A stretch of 24,068 bases of DNA, taken from the IMG/VR virus record IMGVR_UViG_3300021962_009901, positions 1-24,068 of that record, one strand, 5' to 3'. The notes beneath the pieces were generated by a model. The model did no database searches. It was given only the letters and a program-made list of their open reading frames with translations, and was not told where the DNA came from. Of the stretch, positions 22,015 to 24,068 are shown piece by piece. Source of the DNA: a virus. Both the position numbers and the translations under genes were made by a program. The first letter of the stretch is position 1; every line of letters starts with the position of its first letter.

Positions 22015-22043
22015 TTGACACCCCTTTATTTTTCCTATATAAT
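22015..22043 (+). promoter_or_regulatory. consensus sigma70-type promoter for hli
   Basis: TTGACA (22015-22020), a 17-nt spacer and TATAAT (22038-22043) match the bacterial consensus exactly. The start is expected near 22050, 22 nt before the hli ATG. This is the strongest promoter in the window and predicts high early expression by host RNA polymerase. Confidence 0.9.
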
Positions 22044-22071
22044 TGTGTAACAATTCGTAATAAAACGAAAA

Positions 22072-22281
22072 ATGACTGTAACAAAAAACGAGTTCGGGCA
22101 AATGAATATGTTTGCTAAAGAACCATCAATGTATATGACCAAGGAAGACCTTGAGCGTTATGGCATTGAACCTTATGCAGAGAAAGCGGAGAAAATGAAT
22201 GGACGTTGGGCTATGGTCGGTATTGTTGCTGGCGCTATTTCTTACGCTCTCACTGGGCACCTCTTTTTCGGAGTAGTTTGA
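22072..22281 (+). CDS. hli: high-light-inducible protein (Hli)
   Basis: A 69-aa protein. A polar N-terminal region (1-40) is followed by one chlorophyll-binding-type helix with the family motif AEKMNGRWAMVG (E, N, R and M conserved) and YALTGHLFFG. Hli proteins are single-helix relatives of plant light-harvesting proteins. They sit in the thylakoid membrane with photosystem II assembly complexes, where they bind pigments and protect against excess light. Cyanophages carry them widely, presumably to keep photosynthesis going in infection. It stands directly behind a perfect promoter. The Glu-Asn-Arg motif is intact. Confidence 0.93.
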   Translation: MTVTKNEFGQMNMFAKEPSMYMTKEDLERYGIEPYAEKAEKMNGRWAMVGIVAGAISYALTGHLFFGVV

Positions 22282-22284
22282 GAC

Positions 22285-22313
22285 TTGACAATGACTTCAA
22301 CTATCTTTACAAT
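22285..22313 (+). promoter_or_regulatory. promoter candidate for petF, inside the 28-aa frame
   Basis: TTGACA (22285-22290), a 17-nt spacer and TACAAT (22308-22313) form a near-consensus promoter just after the hli stop. The -10 lies inside the small reading frame that starts at 22291. A start near 22320 would give petF a leader of about 57 nt. Confidence 0.55.
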
Positions 22314-22377
22314 AACATCAGTTGCCTTCTTCGTTCTGTTGGCAGCATCCGTTGAAAAAATTTGCGAGACTTACTAA
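22291..22377 (+). CDS. possible 28-aa single-helix membrane peptide
   Basis: ATG at 22291 to TAA at 22377 encodes a 28-residue peptide with a hydrophobic run ([15 protein letters not shown]) and a short polar end (VEKICETY). It resembles in kind, but not in sequence, the small single-helix subunits of photosystems and cytochrome b6f. The ferredoxin ATG begins on the last base of its stop codon, an arrangement of coupled genes. Against it: no good ribosome site, and a promoter candidate overlaps it. It may be a real tiny membrane protein or a chance frame. Confidence 0.42.
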   Translation: MTSTIFTITSVAFFVLLAASVEKICETY

Positions 22378-22670
22378 TGACCGTTTTTAATGTCACTCTT
22401 CAATCTCCCGATGGCACCGAAACTACTATCGAATGTGCTGATGACCAGTATATCCTTGAAGCAGCAGAAGAGGCAGGTATTGACCTCCCTTCATCGTGTA
22501 AGGCAGGTGCTTGTTCCGCTTGTGCAGGAAAACTCATCTCTGGCACCATTGATAACGAAGAACAATCGTTCCTTGATGATGATCAACAAGCAGAAGGTTG
22601 GGTTCTCACTTGCGTTGCTTATCCCACAAGTGATTGTGTGATCCTGACTGAGCAGGAAGAAAACCTGTGA
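22377..22670 (+). CDS. petF: plant-type [2Fe-2S] ferredoxin
   Basis: A 97-aa protein, the exact size of cyanobacterial photosynthetic ferredoxin. The iron-sulfur ligands are C41, C46, C49 and C79 in the standard CxxxxCxxC ... C spacing, in the context [15 protein letters not shown] and [11 protein letters not shown]. Acidic residues dominate the surface, including DDDQ and a C-terminal EQEE, as in photosystem I electron acceptors. It accepts electrons from photosystem I and gives them to reductases; in cyanophages it can serve phage bilin reductases. The ATG at 22377 gives the standard N-terminus, while the frame extends to 22362 without reason. Confidence 0.95.
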   Translation: MTVFNVTLQSPDGTETTIECADDQYILEAAEEAGIDLPSSCKAGACSACAGKLISGTIDNEEQSFLDDDQQAEGWVLTCVAYPTSDCVILTEQEENL

Positions 22671-22945
22671 GTACTGCTGGTATGCTAGGGCAATTTGCAA
22701 TTGCTCTTGAAACACTTGGGTGGGATAAAGATGATGACATCTCAGTTGAAATTGGTGGTGTAGCAGTAACAGGAACTGCTACCAGTCCAAATGCAAATCC
22801 AAAATGGGCAAAACCTTTTGGAACAATTACCTATCAAAACGATGCTTTCATCGTAATTAAAAACAAGTCAAGGAACCCAGTTGTTCCTTCACAACCAAAT
22901 CCTGAACTCAAACAAAAACATTTTTATCAAGGAGAAAAACAATGA
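22667..22945 (+). CDS. small hypothetical protein, 92 aa
   Basis: GTG start at 22667 overlapping the ferredoxin stop by 4 nt (GTGA); an ATG at 22682 is a less coupled alternative. The protein has a central segment of alternating hydrophobic residues ([14 protein letters not shown]) suggesting a small beta structure, and a Pro/Asn/Lys-rich C-terminal tail. No family is recognised and there is no signal peptide or membrane segment. It is sandwiched between ferredoxin and a second hli with overlaps on both sides, so it belongs to the same photosynthesis-linked operon. The function is unknown. Confidence 0.72.
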   Translation: MSTAGMLGQFAIALETLGWDKDDDISVEIGGVAVTGTATSPNANPKWAKPFGTITYQNDAFIVIKNKSRNPVVPSQPNPELKQKHFYQGEKQ

Positions 22946-23049
22946 ACGAACGCGCAGAACGTATTAATGGTTGGGCAGCAATGATTGGTATTGTTGCCGC
23001 AATGGGTTCTTATGCCCTCACTGGACAAATCATTCCTGGTATTTGGTGA
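22942..23049 (+). CDS. hli: short high-light-inducible protein, 35 aa
   Basis: ATG at 22942 with a perfect Shine-Dalgarno AAGGAG (22929-22934) seven bases upstream; TGA at 23047-23049. The peptide is essentially only the Hli helix: AERINGWAAMIGIVAA followed by YALTGQIIPGIW, the C-terminal signature of marine cyanobacterial and phage Hli. Where the family has ExxNGR, here it reads E6-x-x-N9-G10-W11, so the Arg is replaced by Trp. It overlaps the upstream stop by 4 nt and is followed by the peroxiredoxin ribosome site. It is probably a thylakoid photoprotective peptide; the missing Arg makes pigment binding less certain. Confidence 0.9.
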   Translation: MNERAERINGWAAMIGIVAAMGSYALTGQIIPGIW

Positions 23050-23060
23050 TGGAGGTTAAA

Positions 23061-23588
23061 ATGCGTAAAGAACAATATCAAGTTCCCCAAGTGGAGTTTG
23101 TATTTCGTGAGAATGGTGAGTTTGTAAATCGTACATCCGCAGAACTATTCAATGGGAAGCGCGTGGTCATTTTTAGCCTGCCTGGTGCTTTCACTCCTAC
23201 TTGCAGTGCCTATCAGTTACCTGGATTCGAAGAGAAATATGACGACTTTCGTAGTCTTGGCATCGACGATATTTACTGCATCTCTGTTAATGATGGGTTT
23301 GTAATGAATGCCTGGGCACAGGACCAGAACATCAAAAATGTAAAACTCATTCCAGATGGCAATGCATATTTCACACGCTCTATGGGAATGCTTGTCACTA
23401 AGTCCAACCTTGGTTTCGGTGATCGGTCTTGGCGTTATGCTGCGGTCGTGGATAACGGAATCATCGAAAAACTATTCGTTGAGGATGGGCAGCGGGATAA
23501 TGCAGAAACCGACCCTTACGAGGCGACTACTCCAGAAGTGGTTCTTGATTACGTAAAATCTACAGTACGAGAAACTGTTACTGCTTGA
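23061..23588 (+). CDS. peroxiredoxin, Prx5 type
   Basis: A 175-aa thioredoxin-fold protein with the Prx5 active site PGAFTPTC (41-48), where C48 is the peroxidatic Cys and T45 the helper. Downstream are YQLPGFE, ISVNDGFVMNAWA, and TRSMGMLV containing the conserved Arg. It reduces hydrogen peroxide and organic peroxides, using glutaredoxin or thioredoxin as electron donors. The start at 23061 has a strong Shine-Dalgarno GGAGG (23051-23055); the frame extends further upstream through the hli gene but that part is not coding. Its place after ferredoxin and hli genes suggests protection of infected cells from light-driven oxidative stress. Confidence 0.92.
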   Translation: MRKEQYQVPQVEFVFRENGEFVNRTSAELFNGKRVVIFSLPGAFTPTCSAYQLPGFEEKYDDFRSLGIDDIYCISVNDGFVMNAWAQDQNIKNVKLIPDGNAYFTRSMGMLVTKSNLGFGDRSWRYAAVVDNGIIEKLFVEDGQRDNAETDPYEATTPEVVLDYVKSTVRETVTA

Positions 23589-23596
23589 AAATAATC

Positions 23597-23622
23597 AAAG
23601 CGTCCGAAGGGGCGCTTTTTTT
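23597..23622 (+). terminator. intrinsic terminator after the peroxiredoxin gene
   Basis: AGCGTCC (23599-23605) pairs with GGGCGCT (23610-23616), with one G-T pair, around GAAG. Flanking AA/TT extend the stem, and a run of seven T follows (23616-23622). It ends the photosynthesis-linked operon. Confidence 0.87.
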
Positions 23623-23629
23623 ATAAATA
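23622..23629 (+). promoter_or_regulatory. T4-type late promoter
   Basis: A perfect TATAAATA lies 26 nt before the next ATG and directly after a terminator. In T4-like phages this octamer is recognised by RNA polymerase carrying the phage sigma (gp55) with the sliding clamp. No -35 is needed or seen. Its placement in a short intergenic space supports function. Confidence 0.78.
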
Positions 23630-23654
23630 CCTTCAGTGTTTATAGAGATAATCC

Positions 23655-24068
23655 ATGACCCTAGATCTTCATAACTTTTTTAAGTTTTATGATGATAGTA
23701 ATGAGAACCATGTAGCAGCGGTTCAGTGGTTGGAGGATAATCTACCTGCTCAGTTTTTAGATGATGCAGAAACAGATTGGATTGGAATTTTCAGAACTAA
23801 GCCCCCTACACCAGCAGTTCTTGCAGTTCCATATTTCAATCAAGTAGATAACTACAGAGATGCACATAGAACTTGCAACTCTTCATCGTGCGCTATGTGT
23901 CTTGCTTTCCTCAAGCCAGGCAGCATTAAAGGTGACGATGAGTACGTTAAGAAAGTATTTGCAATTGGTGATACAACGGACCATGCCGTACAGACGAAGG
24001 TTCTGGCAGGTTATGGCGTTAAGTCACACTTTAGTTACAATTTATCTTTTGCTGATATCGATAAAAGT
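23655..24068 (+). CDS. C39-like cysteine peptidase family protein (partial, runs off the window)
   Basis: ATG at 23655, open to the right edge (138 codons, no stop). The first 55 residues have no known fold. From about residue 56 the sequence VLAVPYFNQVDNYRD followed by TCNSSSCAMCLAFLK (73-87) has the form of Peptidase_C39_2 proteins (VPYxxQ ... TCNxxSxAM), with C74 as the likely catalytic Cys. A later HAVQTKVLAGYG is the usual helper region. Similar proteins in cyanophages are annotated as VrlC-like or as virion-associated peptidases or muralytic enzymes. The late promoter upstream supports a structural or lysis-time role. The end and any C-terminal domain cannot be seen. Confidence 0.72.
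   Translation, partial: MTLDLHNFFKFYDDSNENHVAAVQWLEDNLPAQFLDDAETDWIGIFRTKPPTPAVLAVPYFNQVDNYRDAHRTCNSSSCAMCLAFLKPGSIKGDDEYVKKVFAIGDTTDHAVQTKVLAGYGVKSHFSYNLSFADIDKS

Noticed and set aside
22971-23060. Extended N-terminus of the peroxiredoxin frame
   Set aside because: These codons overlap the 35-aa hli in another frame; the strong ribosome site before 23061 and family alignment place the start there.
1-24068. CRISPR array, integrase, attachment site or insertion sequence
   Set aside because: No regularly spaced repeats, transposase, recombinase or terminal inverted repeats were seen; the HNH gene is the only mobile-type element.

Overview
The window looks like part of a T4-like cyanophage (marine cyanomyovirus type) genome. 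Every gene lies on the + strand and neighbours overlap or abut, mostly by 1-8 nt. A tRNA pair stands at the left edge. A T4-type late promoter octamer (TATAAATA) precedes the last gene. Typical cyanophage host-like genes are present: two high-light-inducible proteins, a plant-type ferredoxin, a cyanobacterial SLH porin and a peroxiredoxin. No structural gene is visible, so the phage assignment is an inference from architecture and gene content.

Layout. (1) 1-1514: the 3' end of one tRNA and a complete tRNA with CAT anticodon, a consensus sigma70-type promoter, two small phage proteins, an HNH endonuclease gene behind a hairpin that contains a late-promoter-like octamer, a small membrane protein, a possible 43-aa protein, and an intrinsic terminator. 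(2) 1543-20385: an unbroken run of 23 AT-rich genes for sugar-nucleotide and glycan chemistry. (3) 20472-23588: more GC-rich genes for an outer-membrane porin, Hli, a 28-aa membrane peptide, ferredoxin, a small hypothetical protein, a 35-aa Hli and a Prx5-type peroxiredoxin, with strong promoters and terminators between blocks. (4) 23655 to the right edge: the start of a C39-like peptidase gene behind the late promoter.

How the glycan genes may work together. RmlB and RmlC homologues, a sugar C-methyltransferase and several NAD-dependent reductase/epimerase proteins could make a dTDP-(branched) deoxysugar. Gmd and a plant-like GDP-mannose 3,5-epimerase act on GDP-mannose. A TagD-like cytidylyltransferase, a tandem double nucleotidyltransferase, a class II aldolase-like protein, a HAD phosphatase and a GDPD-like protein suggest a nucleotide-activated phospho-substituent. 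At least six recognisable or probable glycosyltransferases (GT11, GT6, GT25, two GT4-like and others) would assemble the product. GT11 plus GT6 is the enzyme pair that builds ABO-type fucosylated epitopes in other organisms. The run contains no flippase, polymerase, initiating phosphoglycosyltransferase or any membrane protein. It therefore probably either depends on host LPS export or glycosylates something in the cytoplasm, such as virion proteins. Large LPS-type clusters are known in some cyanophages (P-SSM2 is the one I recall), so the cluster type is not new, but several of its parts are unusual.
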